DNA of 17,037 nt from RYN-124 sp046262175 (GTDB lineage Bacteria; Actinomycetota; Actinomycetes; Mycobacteriales; SCTD01), in contig JBHENF010000197.1 of the NCBI GenBank assembly GCA_046262175.1, positions 1 through 17,037 on the forward strand, written 5' to 3'. The position numbers and the translations under genes were made by a program. Positions 1 through 7,888 of this stretch are shown here, one piece after another; position 1 is the first letter of the stretch; every line of letters begins with the position of its first letter. Under the pieces are notes generated by a model, which was given only the letters and a program-made list of their open reading frames with translations, was not told the DNA's origin and did not search any database.

Positions 1-1317
1 ACCGGTGGTGGCACGACGACCGGCGGCTTCGGCGGGTCGACGAGCGGCGGGACGAGCTCGACGTCGGGCACTGCAGGCTCGCCCGCACAGGTCGGTCCCG
101 GCGTCTCGACGACCGAGATCCTCGTCGGCCGGACGCGCGGCACCAACTCCGAGGCCGCGAACAAGGCCTTCGGCAACTCCGTGTCCCCGGCGCCTGAAGA
201 TCAGTACGACAAGGCGATGGTCGACTACATCAACAGCCATGGCGGCGTCGCCGGCCGCAAGATCAAGCTGAACTACTACACCGTCGACTACACGGCGAAC
301 AAGAGCGCGGAGCAGATCCAGTCCGAGCAGTGCGCCCAGTGGACCCAGGACAACAAGGTGTTCGCGGTCCTGACCGGCAGCCAGGATCAGCTGCGCGGGT
401 GCCTGGCGAAGAAGGGCGTCCCGCAGGTCTACGAGAACGTCTTCTCCAACAGCGACGGCCAGACGTTCGACACGTTCCGCAGCTACTACGAGATCAATGG
501 CATCAGCCTGTCCAACCTCGGCACGGCGCTGCCGGCACAGCTCGCGCAGGGCGGCTACTTCAAGCGGGGCGCGAAGTACGGTCTGCTCGCCTTCGACGGC
601 AACCCGGTCCAGCGCGCCGTCAGCAAGCAGCTCGAGCCGGCCCTTGCCAGCTTTGGGGTGAAGCTCGATCAGAAGGCGTACGTCAAGACGCCGCAGACCG
701 CCAGTGAGCAGGGTGACTCGATCGCCTCGCTGCCCGGGTTCGTGCTGGCGATGAAGAACGCCGGCGTCGACCACATCATCATCTTCGGCGACGGCGGCGG
801 CGCGCTCCTGGCGTACTTCTCCCGCAACGCGGCGTCGCAGGGGTACCACCCCGCGTACGGCGTCACCTCGGCGAGCGCACCTCAGGCGCTCATCGACACC
901 GGCAACGTCGACCCGGACGAGCTCAAGGGCGCCGTCACGGGCGGCTGGAACCCGAGCGGTGACGTCGGCATCAGGCCGTACACGAAGTACGGCGCCGGGT
1001 ATCAGCTGTGCGCGTCGATCATGGCCGAGGCAGGCGTCCCGTTCAACGGCAGCAGCAACAACACTGTCGTCGGCAGCAAGACCTGTGACGCGTTCTTCTT
1101 CTTCGCGGCGGCGGTCAACCGCGGTGCGCCGGACGTGACGCGCGACAGCTTCCTGCGGGGCGCGGAGTCGCTGGGCACGAGCTACGTCAGTGCCTTGACG
1201 TACTCCGCCTCGATCGCCGCGGCTACGCGCGATGGAGTGTCAACGCTGGCGACCTCTGTCTACGACGGCTCGTGTACCTGCTTCACGTACAAGGGCGACC
1301 TACGCCGCATCCGCTGA
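1..1317 (+). CDS. ABC transporter substrate-binding protein (type-1 periplasmic fold), 5' end cut by window
   Basis: The frame is open from base 1 to the TGA at 1315-1317 (438 residues seen); the start and presumed lipoprotein signal lie outside. Residues 1-35 or so are a Gly/Ser/Thr linker, followed by a ligand-binding domain of the branched-chain amino acid/amide receptor type: ILVGRTRG as first strand, then DYINSHGGVAGRKIKL, the usual 'N..GGV.GR.I' motif. Cysteines sit at fragment positions 111, 134, 337, 362, 425 and 427, and the spacing of the first two pairs recurs in the binding protein at the right end of the window. The C-terminus carries a CTC motif followed by Tyr and Gly, also shared with that protein. 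It should act outside the membrane, delivering a small amino-acid-like ligand to an importer. No permease or ATPase is in the window. The ligand cannot be read from sequence. It converges on the next gene with a 2-bp gap. Confidence 0.85.
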   Translation, partial: TGGGTTTGGFGGSTSGGTSSTSGTAGSPAQVGPGVSTTEILVGRTRGTNSEAANKAFGNSVSPAPEDQYDKAMVDYINSHGGVAGRKIKLNYYTVDYTANKSAEQIQSEQCAQWTQDNKVFAVLTGSQDQLRGCLAKKGVPQVYENVFSNSDGQTFDTFRSYYEINGISLSNLGTALPAQLAQGGYFKRGAKYGLLAFDGNPVQRAVSKQLEPALASFGVKLDQKAYVKTPQTASEQGDSIASLPGFVLAMKNAGVDHIIIFGDGGGALLAYFSRNAASQGYHPAYGVTSASAPQALIDTGNVDPDELKGAVTGGWNPSGDVGIRPYTKYGAGYQLCASIMAEAGVPFNGSSNNTVVGSKTCDAFFFFAAAVNRGAPDVTRDSFLRGAESLGTSYVSALTYSASIAAATRDGVSTLATSVYDGSCTCFTYKGDLRRIR

Positions 1318-1319
1318 TC

Positions 1320-3035
1320 TCAGCCGGCTGCCGCTGCTGGCCCAGGACGGAACACGCCGACGGGGTGTACGACGACCTGCTCGACGGCACCGGACGCGTC
1401 GAGCACGAACTCCACGCGGGTGCTCGGACTGCCCTCCACGGAGAAGTTCGCCGCGTCCCGGGCGTGGAGCGTCAACGGCTTGCCGCCCGCTACCTCCGCC
1501 TTGAGTACGCCATCGACAACGCTCACCTCGAGCGGCAGCGGCCCCATCGCGAAGCTCCCGGTCAGCCGCTCCAGCTGCTCAGCAGGCAGCTTGGCCGGCT
1601 GCCGCTCGAACAGGATCGGGTCAACGGTCGGCTCCAGTGCGGCCTCCACACCGACAACTCCCTCGGCACCGAACCGGAAGACCACCGGCATCGGCATGTC
1701 CTCGTAGTGGCTGCCCAGCAGCAGGTCCCAGGTGTCGTAGTCGCGATGCCGCATCTCGAGCTCATCCAGCTCGTGCCAGCGCGGGACGAGCCGGTCGCCG
1801 TCGACCCGCACCTCCAGGACGTCGTACGCCGGGTGCGTGTACGTGCCGGCGTAGTCCTCGAGCGGACGGCTCGGCGGGCGGCCTGCCGCGGTCTCCCGGC
1901 GGTACGCGCTCGCCTCGCGGGCGCCGACCTTGACGGCCTCCGTCAGGGCGAGCAGCCGCTCGCCCCACGGCTCCGTAGCGAGCCCCAGGAGCTGGTCCAG
2001 GATCGCGAGCGGGAGCGCCGTACGGATGCCGGAAGCGTTGGCGTTGGCGAGCACGACGACCGCGTGGCCGCTGTCCGGCGCCAGGTAGACGTTGGAGCAG
2101 AAGCCGTGCAGGTTCCCGCCGTGGTGAACGAGCTTGTGGCCGCGGTAGGCCACCACGTCGGCGGCGAGCGCGTAGCCCAGGCTGTGCATGCCCGGCAGCT
2201 CCATCGGCCCGGCTGACGGCTTCACCATGGCCGGCGCGTGCAGCTCGCGCAGCGCGTTGCGGGACAGCAGCAGGCGGCCGTCGGGCTGCGGCACCGCCAG
2301 GCGCGCCAGCACCCAGCGCGACATCTCCTCAGCGTTGGACCAGATCCCGCCGGCCGGTCCCACCGAGCCGTCGCCGATCAACGCCACCGGCTCGTTCTTC
2401 CCGGTGCGGTCGTCGTACGGCACCGCCGAGTCGCCGGTCGCCTCCGCCGCGATCCGGCCGAGCGTGGTGCGCTTCATGCCCACGGGGTCGAGCACCCGCT
2501 CGCGCAGCGCCGTCTCCCAGTCGCTGCCGGCCAGCACGCCGGCGAGGTATCCCGCCGTCGTGTAGGCGTTGTTGTTGTACTGCCAGAGCTGCCGCAGCGG
2601 CGCTGACGGCTGCAGGTGCCGCAGCTTGCGCACGATCTCCTCTTGCGGAGGTGTGGGGCCGCCCCAGAACCAGACCGCGTCGTGGCGCGGCAGCCCGGTC
2701 CGGTGGGACAGCAGATCGCGCACGCTCACCAGCTCGCTCGCGTGCGGGTCCTGCAGCTGGAACCACGGCACTACGTCGCGCACCGGCTTGTCCCACTCGA
2801 GCTTTCCCTCGTCGACGAAGGTCGCGCAGAGCGCAGCGGTGAAGGCCTTGCTGTCCGAGGCGATCGCGAACAGCGTCTCCGGGGTCGCGGGCAGGTCCCG
2901 CTCGAGGTCGCGCGAACCGAACCCCTCGGCGAGCAGCACCTCCCGGTCCTTCACGACGACGACCGACAGGCCGGCGACGCCGAAGCGCTCCCGCTCCTGC
3001 TCGACGGTCTGGCGCAGCTGCTCGAGGTCGGTCAC
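1320..3035 (-). CDS. Serine hydrolase, S12/class C beta-lactamase family, with DUF3471-like C-terminal domain
   Basis: 571 residues from a GTG start with GGAG four bases upstream. The N-terminal ~350 residues are the beta-lactamase/DD-peptidase fold: catalytic S60-D-S-K63 (SxxK), Y153-N-N155 (YxN) and the HHGG motif at 304-307 standing for KTG/HxG. From about residue 380 a second domain begins with PLEDYAGTYTHPAYD, typical of the DUF3471 beta-barrel found behind such hydrolases. There is no signal peptide or membrane segment, so it is probably cytoplasmic. S12 members include D-aminopeptidases, esterases and amidases; the substrate here cannot be fixed. It lies 28 bp downstream of the M55 peptidase on the same strand, so the two are probably co-transcribed. 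It is clearly paralogous to the gene at 13084-14814, sharing LLSHRTGLPRHD-type and WQYNN motifs. Confidence 0.9.
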   Translation of the reverse strand: MTDLEQLRQTVEQERERFGVAGLSVVVVKDREVLLAEGFGSRDLERDLPATPETLFAIASDSKAFTAALCATFVDEGKLEWDKPVRDVVPWFQLQDPHASELVSVRDLLSHRTGLPRHDAVWFWGGPTPPQEEIVRKLRHLQPSAPLRQLWQYNNNAYTTAGYLAGVLAGSDWETALRERVLDPVGMKRTTLGRIAAEATGDSAVPYDDRTGKNEPVALIGDGSVGPAGGIWSNAEEMSRWVLARLAVPQPDGRLLLSRNALRELHAPAMVKPSAGPMELPGMHSLGYALAADVVAYRGHKLVHHGGNLHGFCSNVYLAPDSGHAVVVLANANASGIRTALPLAILDQLLGLATEPWGERLLALTEAVKVGAREASAYRRETAAGRPPSRPLEDYAGTYTHPAYDVLEVRVDGDRLVPRWHELDELEMRHRDYDTWDLLLGSHYEDMPMPVVFRFGAEGVVGVEAALEPTVDPILFERQPAKLPAEQLERLTGSFAMGPLPLEVSVVDGVLKAEVAGGKPLTLHARDAANFSVEGSPSTRVEFVLDASGAVEQVVVHPVGVFRPGPAAAAG

Positions 3036-3063
3036 GGTTCTCCAGGTGGAAGTAGGTGCACGC

Positions 3064-3912
3064 TCAGCGGCGGAAGGCGAGGGCAGCCGACTGCTGCGCC
3101 GCGATGGAGGACAGGTAGTACCAGCTCATGACGAGCGACAGCAGGTCGGCGACGCTGTCGAGGTCGCGCTGGAGAGTGCGGGCGGACAGCCGCCGGGAAC
3201 CGACCACGGTGGCGGCCAGATCGGCCATCAACGGGGTCGCGAAGTCGATCTCGAGCGACAGCTGCTCCGGCACGGGTGTCGGCGCGACGGTGCCGGCGCC
3301 GACCGCCCCCGCGACGGCCCGCTCGATGAGGTCGCACGCGACGTGCGGGTGCAGCGTCGAGGTGGCGGTGGTGCCCTCCGCCTGCTTCACCGGGACGGTG
3401 ACGATGCCGGGGAACGCCTTCTCCGCCAGCTGGCAGATCTGGTCGTCACCGGTGAGCACGCCGACGGGTACGCCGAGCGAGCCGGCGAACAGCCCGTTCA
3501 CCTCTGCCTCGCTCATCGGCTGGCCGTTGACGCGGAGCTCGGTGAAGTTCGACGAGAAGGTGTGCGACAGGACGCCGTGCGCGCCCGCGGCAGCGTGGTA
3601 CCCGACGAAGACGGCGAGCGTGTCCTCCCGCGTGACTCCCTGCACCATGCAGGACGGGCGGGGCGCGCCGAACACCAGACGGGCCCGAGGGTCCAGCTTC
3701 TCGTGCAGCAGGTTGTCCATCGTCCCGTGGCTGTCGTTGACGACGACCTCGTCCGCGCCGCCGGCGAAGGCGCCGCGGATCGCGGCGTTGGTCTCCGCGG
3801 TCATCAACTCCTGCGCGCGGGGGTAGCCCGTCCCACCGCGGATGATCTGGTCGAGGGTGGCGACGCCGGCCACACCCTCCATGTCGACTGAGATGAAGAC
3901 GCGGATGCCCAT
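3064..3912 (-). CDS. M55 family zinc peptidase, DppA-type D-aminopeptidase
   Basis: 282 residues from ATG with AGGA eight bases upstream. Family residues are all present: D10 and E12 in SVDMEG, H62 in VNDSHG, H106 in GYHA, E135 in SEAEVN (metal ligands by analogy with Bacillus subtilis DppA D8/E10/H60/H104/E133) and H117 in LSHTFS, matching the proposed catalytic His115. The length is normal for the family (about 270-280). DppA is a zinc-dependent enzyme that releases N-terminal D-amino acids, preferring D-Ala-containing di- and tripeptides; family members form ring-shaped decamers in the cytoplasm. Here it precedes an S12 hydrolase by 28 bp and follows a dehydratase gene after a 150-bp gap that holds a perfect 12-bp palindrome, so it may have its own promoter. 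The M55 assignment is firm; D-specificity is inferred from the family. Confidence 0.92.
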   Translation of the reverse strand: MGIRVFISVDMEGVAGVATLDQIIRGGTGYPRAQELMTAETNAAIRGAFAGGADEVVVNDSHGTMDNLLHEKLDPRARLVFGAPRPSCMVQGVTREDTLAVFVGYHAAAGAHGVLSHTFSSNFTELRVNGQPMSEAEVNGLFAGSLGVPVGVLTGDDQICQLAEKAFPGIVTVPVKQAEGTTATSTLHPHVACDLIERAVAGAVGAGTVAPTPVPEQLSLEIDFATPLMADLAATVVGSRRLSARTLQRDLDSVADLLSLVMSWYYLSSIAAQQSAALAFRR

Positions 3913-3980
3913 CGGCTGATCCTGTCGGAGTCCGCGCTGGCCGGCTTCGTCCGTACCGCCGAAGGGTTCTCCGCGGTCCT

Positions 3981-3992
3981 GTTCGATCGAAC
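3981..3992. promoter_or_regulatory. 12-bp perfect palindrome upstream of the M55 gene (candidate operator)
   Basis: GTTCGATCGAAC is a perfect dyad. It is extended by CC on the left and GG on the right beyond one mismatched position, giving an 18-bp near-palindrome at 3978-3995. It lies in the 150-bp gap (3913-4062) between the dehydratase stop and the M55 start, about 70 bp before the M55 ATG. This is where a repressor or activator site for the M55/S12 operon would be expected. No regulator gene is visible in the window. A role as RNA hairpin is less likely, as there is no loop and no T-run. Confidence 0.3.
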
Positions 3993-4062
3993 GGGCCGGT
4001 GCCGGTCAGGCCGGGTCGATCGCGCCGCATTCTGCTCTCTCCGTGGGTTCTGCACGACGGAG

Positions 4063-5043
4063 TCAGGCGAGCAGCACGCGCAGCTTCTCCGGGCTGACGT
4101 TGCCTCCACTCAGCACGACGCCGACGCGTGCGCCCCGCAGATCCAGCGCGCCGGTCAGCAGCGCCGCGACGGGCGCGGCGCCCGAGGGCTCGACGACGAG
4201 CTTGACCCGCTCGACGAGGAACGCGACCGCGGCACGGAGCCCGTCGTCCTCGACGGTCACCGCGGTCCGCACCCGGCCCCGGACCACCTCCCACGGCAGC
4301 GCGCCGATCGTGCCCAGCTGCAGGCCGTCCGCCAGGGTGTTGCCGACAGCCACGGACTCACGCCGTCCGCTGGCGAGCGACCGCACGAAGTCGTCGCTGC
4401 CGGTGGGCTCCACGGCGACCACCTCGGCGCGGGAACCCGCGGCCAGGACCGCCGACACGGCTCCCGCCAGGAGCCCGCCGCCCCCGACGGGCACGACGAC
4501 GACGTCCAGGTCGGGGTACTCGGCGAGCAGCTCCGCCGTCGCGGTGGCCTGCCCGGCGATGACGTGCGGGTCGTCCGCCGACGGCACAAGCAGGCCGCCG
4601 TTATCGGCGGCGTACGCGGAGGCCATCGCCACCCGATCCTCCTCGTAGCGGTCGTAGTGCAGGACCTCGCCGCCGAAGGAGCGGGCCGCCTCGACCTTGG
4701 CCACCGGCGCGTCGTAGGGCATGAACACGCTCACACGCTGGCCGAGCAGCCCGCCGGCGCGGGCCAGCGCGGCAGCGTGGTTGCCGGAGGAGTACGCGAC
4801 CAGGTGCTCGGCACCCGCCTCGCGGGCCCCTGACGCGGCGACGAACGCCCCGCGGAACTTGAAGGACCCGGTCCGCTGCAGGCACTCCGCTTTGAGCAGC
4901 ACCGAGGCGCCCGTACGGCGGTCGAGCTCGGCGCTGCGGGCGACCGGGGTGCGCACCGCCTGGCCCACCAGCACAGCGGCCGCCTGGGCGATCTGCGCGG
5001 CGGTCGGACCCGCGAAGGGCTGCGGGCCGGACGGCGATGACAC
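4063..5043 (-). CDS. PLP-dependent serine/threonine dehydratase family protein (possibly amino-acid racemase or hydroxyaspartate dehydratase)
   Basis: 326 residues from a GTG start. It is a fold-type II PLP enzyme: K62 in SFKFRG binds PLP, S85-S-G-N-H89 and the glycine loop G187-GGG-L bind cofactor and phosphate, and SGGN at 312-315 contacts the pyridine ring. The length matches short catabolic threonine dehydratases and serine racemases that lack the ACT regulatory domain. Members convert Ser or Thr to an enamine/imine that becomes pyruvate or 2-oxobutyrate plus ammonia; close relatives racemise serine or act on 3-hydroxyaspartate. Sequence alone does not separate these. The neighbours (peptidases, RidA, D-amino-acid enzymes) suit a catabolic role. 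A TAAGGT element six bases before the GTG suggests a leaderless mRNA. The start lies only 42 bp from that of the divergent P1 peptidase. Confidence 0.88.
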   Translation of the reverse strand: MSSPSGPQPFAGPTAAQIAQAAAVLVGQAVRTPVARSAELDRRTGASVLLKAECLQRTGSFKFRGAFVAASGAREAGAEHLVAYSSGNHAAALARAGGLLGQRVSVFMPYDAPVAKVEAARSFGGEVLHYDRYEEDRVAMASAYAADNGGLLVPSADDPHVIAGQATATAELLAEYPDLDVVVVPVGGGGLLAGAVSAVLAAGSRAEVVAVEPTGSDDFVRSLASGRRESVAVGNTLADGLQLGTIGALPWEVVRGRVRTAVTVEDDGLRAAVAFLVERVKLVVEPSGAAPVAALLTGALDLRGARVGVVLSGGNVSPEKLRVLLA

Positions 5044-5049
5044 GTCGGC

Positions 5050-5055
5050 ACCTTA
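5050..5055 (-). promoter_or_regulatory. Candidate -10 element for a leaderless dehydratase transcript
   Basis: On the minus strand TAAGGT fits the actinobacterial TAnnnT -10 consensus and ends six bases before the GTG start at 5043, the spacing seen in leaderless transcripts. No Shine-Dalgarno sequence lies before that GTG. No convincing -35 hexamer is seen at 17-18 bp. The whole divergent gap is 42 bp. Confidence 0.35.
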
Positions 5056-5073
5056 GTGGCCAGGCCCGGCTGC

Positions 5074-5078
5074 GAGGA
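5074..5078 (+). promoter_or_regulatory. Ribosome binding site choosing the ATG at 5086 for the P1 peptidase
   Basis: GAGGA lies seven bases before the ATG at 5086. An in-frame GTG at 5056 would add ten residues, but it has no such site, and its extra residues do not resemble family N-termini, which begin close to 'GLRFG.LPTG..N..TDV.GV.VGH'. Confidence 0.6.
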
Positions 5079-5085
5079 TGCGCGG

Positions 5086-6066
5086 ATGAGCAGGCGCGCG
5101 CGCGATCTAGGCCTTCGTTTCGGGCCCCTGCCGACCGGGGCCCACAACGGCCTCACCGACGTCACCGGTGTGCGGGTCGGGCACAGCACGGTGGTGCAGG
5201 AGGGCCTTCGCAGCGGCGTCACCGCCATCGTTCCGGCCGGTGTCGGTCCGAAGAACCCTTTGCGAGCAGGCTTTTTCGCCGGCAACGGGTACGGCAAGGT
5301 CGTCGGTACGACACAGGTGCAGGAGCTGGGTCAGATCGAGACGCCGGTCCTGCTGACGGGAACGCTGTCGACCTTCCGCGCCGCGGACGCCCTGGTGGAG
5401 TGGGTGCTCACCCAGCCGGGGAACGAGGACGTGCGCTCGGTCAACCCCGTCGTCGCGGAGACCAACGACAGCCGCTGGAGGAAGGACCGGCACCGGGCCG
5501 GGATCGAGGCTCGGCACGTGCTGGAGGCGCTGGCAGGGGCGGACTCCGGCGCTGTTGGGTACGGCAGCGTCGGCGCCGGGACCGGCACGGTCGCGTTCGG
5601 GCTGAAGGGCGGCCTCGGCTCGGCCTCACGCCTGGTCAGCATCGACGGGACCCTGCGTACGGTCGGCGTCCTGGTGCAGACCAACCACGACGGCCGCCTG
5701 GCCTGGCCGGGCCTGGACGTGCCGGCGTCGTCCAGCGTGCCGAGCTCTGACGGCTCGGTCGTCGTCGTCGTGGTCACGGACGCGCCGCTGGACGCGCGGC
5801 AGCTGACGCGTCTTGCTCGGCGGGGGGTCTACGCGCTGGCCCGCACCGGCGCCGCGTTCTCGGGCGGCAGCGGCGACTACTGCCTCAGCGTGAGCACGGT
5901 GCCCGTCGCCTCGGCGGACCGGGTCGCGGACGACCACGCCCTCGACCCGCTCTGGAGCGCGGTGCAGGACTGCGTCGACGAGGCGGTGCTCGACTCGCTC
6001 GCGGCGGCCGACCCGGTCCTGCGGTGGGACGGTGTGCTCGTGCCCGTTCTCGTCCAGGGCAGGTGA
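5086..6066 (+). CDS. P1/S58 family peptidase (DmpA-like L-aminopeptidase/D-esterase)
   Basis: 326 residues. The N-terminal signature GPLPTGAHNGLTDVTGVRVGHST is typical of the family. N200 in VQTN matches the oxyanion-hole asparagine. G223-S224, directly before VVVVVVTDAPLDARQL, matches the Gly-Ser bond at which Ochrobactrum anthropi DmpA cleaves itself, freeing Ser as the N-terminal nucleophile of the beta chain. The later motif SGGSGDY is also conserved in kind. Family members remove N-terminal L-residues and hydrolyse D-Ala esters and amides; some relatives (BapA) cleave beta-amino acids. There is no signal peptide, so it is probably cytoplasmic. The gene is divergent from the dehydratase and convergent (10-bp gap) with the fold-III PLP enzyme. 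The family is certain; substrate preference is not. Confidence 0.92.
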   Translation: MSRRARDLGLRFGPLPTGAHNGLTDVTGVRVGHSTVVQEGLRSGVTAIVPAGVGPKNPLRAGFFAGNGYGKVVGTTQVQELGQIETPVLLTGTLSTFRAADALVEWVLTQPGNEDVRSVNPVVAETNDSRWRKDRHRAGIEARHVLEALAGADSGAVGYGSVGAGTGTVAFGLKGGLGSASRLVSIDGTLRTVGVLVQTNHDGRLAWPGLDVPASSSVPSSDGSVVVVVVTDAPLDARQLTRLARRGVYALARTGAAFSGGSGDYCLSVSTVPVASADRVADDHALDPLWSAVQDCVDEAVLDSLAAADPVLRWDGVLVPVLVQGR

Positions 6067-6076
6067 GTGTCCGGGG

Positions 6077-7375
6077 TCAGAAGTACGTACGGATGGCGTC
6101 GATGACGTTGTCGTCGTCGTCGACAACCGGGATGACCTGCCACTTGTCGAACGCGGTGCACGGGTGGGAGATCCCGAGCACTACGCGGTCGCCGACGGCC
6201 AACTGCTGCGCGCCGGTGCGCAGGTAGCCGTGCTGGTCGTTCAGTCCGACCACCTCGGCTCCGGACAGGTCCAGCCGCTCCCCGGTGGCTGCCGCGATGC
6301 CCCAGAGGGGCACCGGCAGCCCGGCGTCGTACGGCGCATCGCGACGCCCGCAGGCCAGCATCGCCAGGCCGGCTTCCGGTGTGGAGTTCACCGTGCACCA
6401 CAGCTCGAGCGCGGGCCGGAGAGCCCCGAGCCGGTCGCGGGCCGGCGTGTCGTTCGACGCCGAGAGCGGTGACAGAGCCGCGTTCATGCCGTGGTCGTGG
6501 GTGACATAGCAGCCGCTGCGCAGCAGCAGCCGCGCGCCGGCGACAGCGCCGAAGGCTGCGACGACGGCGTCGAACGCGGTGCTCCCGCCACCGCTGAGCA
6601 GGTAGCCGTCCGGCAGCGCGCCGTCGTCGCGCAGCCGTTGCGCCGTCGCGGCGGCGCGAGCGAGGAACTCGTGCACGTCAGGGCCCTGGGCCGCCCCGCC
6701 GGCGACTCCCGGCGCGACCCGGTCCAGCCCGAGCAGGCCCTCGAAGACCGAGACGCCGACCAGGGAGACCAGGCCCGGGTGGGCAGCGATCGCAGCGACA
6801 ACAGCATCGACTGCGGCGTCGTCACGGGCACCTGTGCGCCCGCCGGGCCAGCCGATTTCGACCAGCACCTGGAACGGCCGCTCGAGCCCGTGCTCGCGCG
6901 CGGCGGTGGCAAGCGCTTCCACGCCAGCAACCGAATCCACCCAGCAGTAGAAGTCGAATGCGGGATCGCGCGCGAGCTCCTGTGTGAGGTAGCGCAGGCC
7001 AGCGGGGTCCGCGACCTCGTTGGCGAGCACGATCCGCGGCACGCCGGCGGCGCGGTAGACCTGGATCTGCTGAACACTGGCCGCCGTGATGCCCCATGCG
7101 CCGTGCGTGAGCTGCTCGGCGAAGAGCTGCGGCGACATCGTGGTCTTCCCGTGCGGCGCGAGGAGCGCGCCGGACTCGTCGCAGTAGCGAGCCATCAGCT
7201 CGAGGTTGTGGGTCAGCGCGGTACGCCGCGCGACGAGCAGCGGGAGCGGGAGATCTCCGGCGCTGACGTTCCAGCCTTGCGCCCCCACGTCGGCGAGCGA
7301 GACCGCAGCCATCCCACCGGGCATCCCCTTCACGGTCTCGTCGACGGTGGAGCCAAGTACGGCGGTCAGATCCAC
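6077..7375 (-). CDS. Fold-type III PLP enzyme, D-threonine aldolase/D-serine dehydratase-like ('amino acid deaminase')
   Basis: 432 residues from a GTG start with GGAGGA four bases upstream (7380-7385). The N-terminal alanine-racemase-type barrel carries the PLP lysine K77 in APHGKTTMSP. The C-terminal D-serine-dehydratase-like domain carries H382 in NDQHGY and C406 in HPCTAFDKW, the His/Cys pair that binds metal in eukaryotic D-serine dehydratase and D-threonine aldolase. Members act on D-3-hydroxy amino acids, either by retro-aldol cleavage to glycine plus aldehyde or by dehydration to oxoacid plus ammonia. The length (about 430) resembles proteins usually called amino acid deaminase. The gene is divergent from RidA across 83 bp, a telling partnership because RidA hydrolyses the enamine/imine released by dehydratases. 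A distant paralogue lies at 10250-11374. Confidence 0.88.
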   Translation of the reverse strand: MDLTAVLGSTVDETVKGMPGGMAAVSLADVGAQGWNVSAGDLPLPLLVARRTALTHNLELMARYCDESGALLAPHGKTTMSPQLFAEQLTHGAWGITAASVQQIQVYRAAGVPRIVLANEVADPAGLRYLTQELARDPAFDFYCWVDSVAGVEALATAAREHGLERPFQVLVEIGWPGGRTGARDDAAVDAVVAAIAAHPGLVSLVGVSVFEGLLGLDRVAPGVAGGAAQGPDVHEFLARAAATAQRLRDDGALPDGYLLSGGGSTAFDAVVAAFGAVAGARLLLRSGCYVTHDHGMNAALSPLSASNDTPARDRLGALRPALELWCTVNSTPEAGLAMLACGRRDAPYDAGLPVPLWGIAAATGERLDLSGAEVVGLNDQHGYLRTGAQQLAVGDRVVLGISHPCTAFDKWQVIPVVDDDDNVIDAIRTYF

Positions 7376-7458
7376 GGGATCCTCCGGGGTCGGGGCCAGC
7401 GGGCCACGATGAGAACATCCCGCCCCGTACGTTCGCTAATCCACGACAGGGAGCAGTC
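7376..7458. promoter_or_regulatory. Divergent intergenic region between fold-III PLP enzyme and ridA-like gene
   Basis: This 83-bp gap must hold the promoters for both divergent genes. It contains the minus-strand ribosome binding site (7380-7385) and, for the plus strand, TACGTT at 7427-7432, which fits TAnnnT and would give a 5' leader of about 20 bases. Before the RidA ATG there is a GGGAG ribosome binding site. No good -35 hexamer is evident on either strand. Shared control of the two genes is plausible from the layout. Confidence 0.4.
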
Positions 7459-7869
7459 ATGCCGAAGCTGCGCAAGGTCAACGTCGACGGCGTGCTCCGC
7501 CTGCAGGCGTTCTCGCACGCCACGATCGCCGGCGACCAGGTGCTCGTGTCCGGCATGCTCGGCGCCGTCGGCGAGACATGCGACCTCGTCACCGGCGGCG
7601 TCGGGCCCGAGACGACGCAGACCCTGCGCAACCTCGAGACGATCCTGCGCGGCTGCGGCTGCGAGCTCTCCGATGTAGCGAAGGTCAACGTCTATGTGAC
7701 GGACATGTCTGCGTTCGGCGAGATGAACGAGGCCTACCTCGGCGTCTTCGGCGATGACCCGCCGGCCAGGATCACGGTCGGCTGCAGCGCGCTCGCGCTC
7801 GGCGCGTCGGTGGAGATGGACTGCATCGCTTTCCTGCCGGACCGGGACGAGGACGCGTCGCCGTCGTGA
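7459..7869 (+). CDS. RidA (YjgF/YER057c/UK114) family enamine/imine deaminase
   Basis: 136 residues from ATG with GGGAG upstream. R104 in PPARITVG and E119 in VEMDCIAF match the substrate carboxylate-binding Arg and catalytic Glu of Escherichia coli RidA (R105, E120). The middle part, NLETILRGCGCELSDVAKVNVYVTD, is classic for the family, and the length is near the usual 125-135. RidA trimers in the cytosol speed the hydrolysis of reactive 2-aminoacrylate and related imines made by PLP dehydratases or amino-acid oxidases. It therefore fits the nearby dehydratase, the divergent fold-III PLP enzyme and the convergent FAD oxidase. It could belong to an Rid1-3 subfamily rather than archetypal RidA; that needs a tree. 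Confidence 0.92.
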   Translation: MPKLRKVNVDGVLRLQAFSHATIAGDQVLVSGMLGAVGETCDLVTGGVGPETTQTLRNLETILRGCGCELSDVAKVNVYVTDMSAFGEMNEAYLGVFGDDPPARITVGCSALALGASVEMDCIAFLPDRDEDASPS

Positions 7870-7872
7870 GCG

Positions 7873-7888
7873 GTGCTCAGCCGAGCAC
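7873..7888. terminator. Short hairpin at the convergent ends of the ridA-like and FAD oxidase genes
   Basis: GTGCTC and GAGCAC form a perfect 6-bp stem around the tetraloop AGCC, placed across the 7-bp gap between the RidA stop (7869) and the FAD oxidase stop (7877-7879). Its position fits a bidirectional terminator, but there is no T-run on either side and the stem is short, so it may be chance or a weak actinobacterial terminator. Confidence 0.35.

Noticed and set aside
1320..3035. A true class C beta-lactamase (antibiotic resistance gene)
   Set aside because: The SxxK, YxN and HxG pattern is shared by the whole S12 family. The absence of a signal peptide, the DUF3471-like domain and the length of 571 residues point to a non-lactamase hydrolase.
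2569..3891. A 440-codon open frame on the plus strand opposite the S12 and M55 genes
   Set aside because: It is rich in Arg, Gly and Val without any domain motif and lies opposite two genes with complete catalytic motifs. Long antisense frames are expected at this GC content.
3981..3992. The palindrome GTTCGATCGAAC as a LexA/SOS box
   Set aside because: The actinobacterial SOS box has GAAC then four bases then GTTC. Here the half-sites are in the opposite order, so it does not fit.
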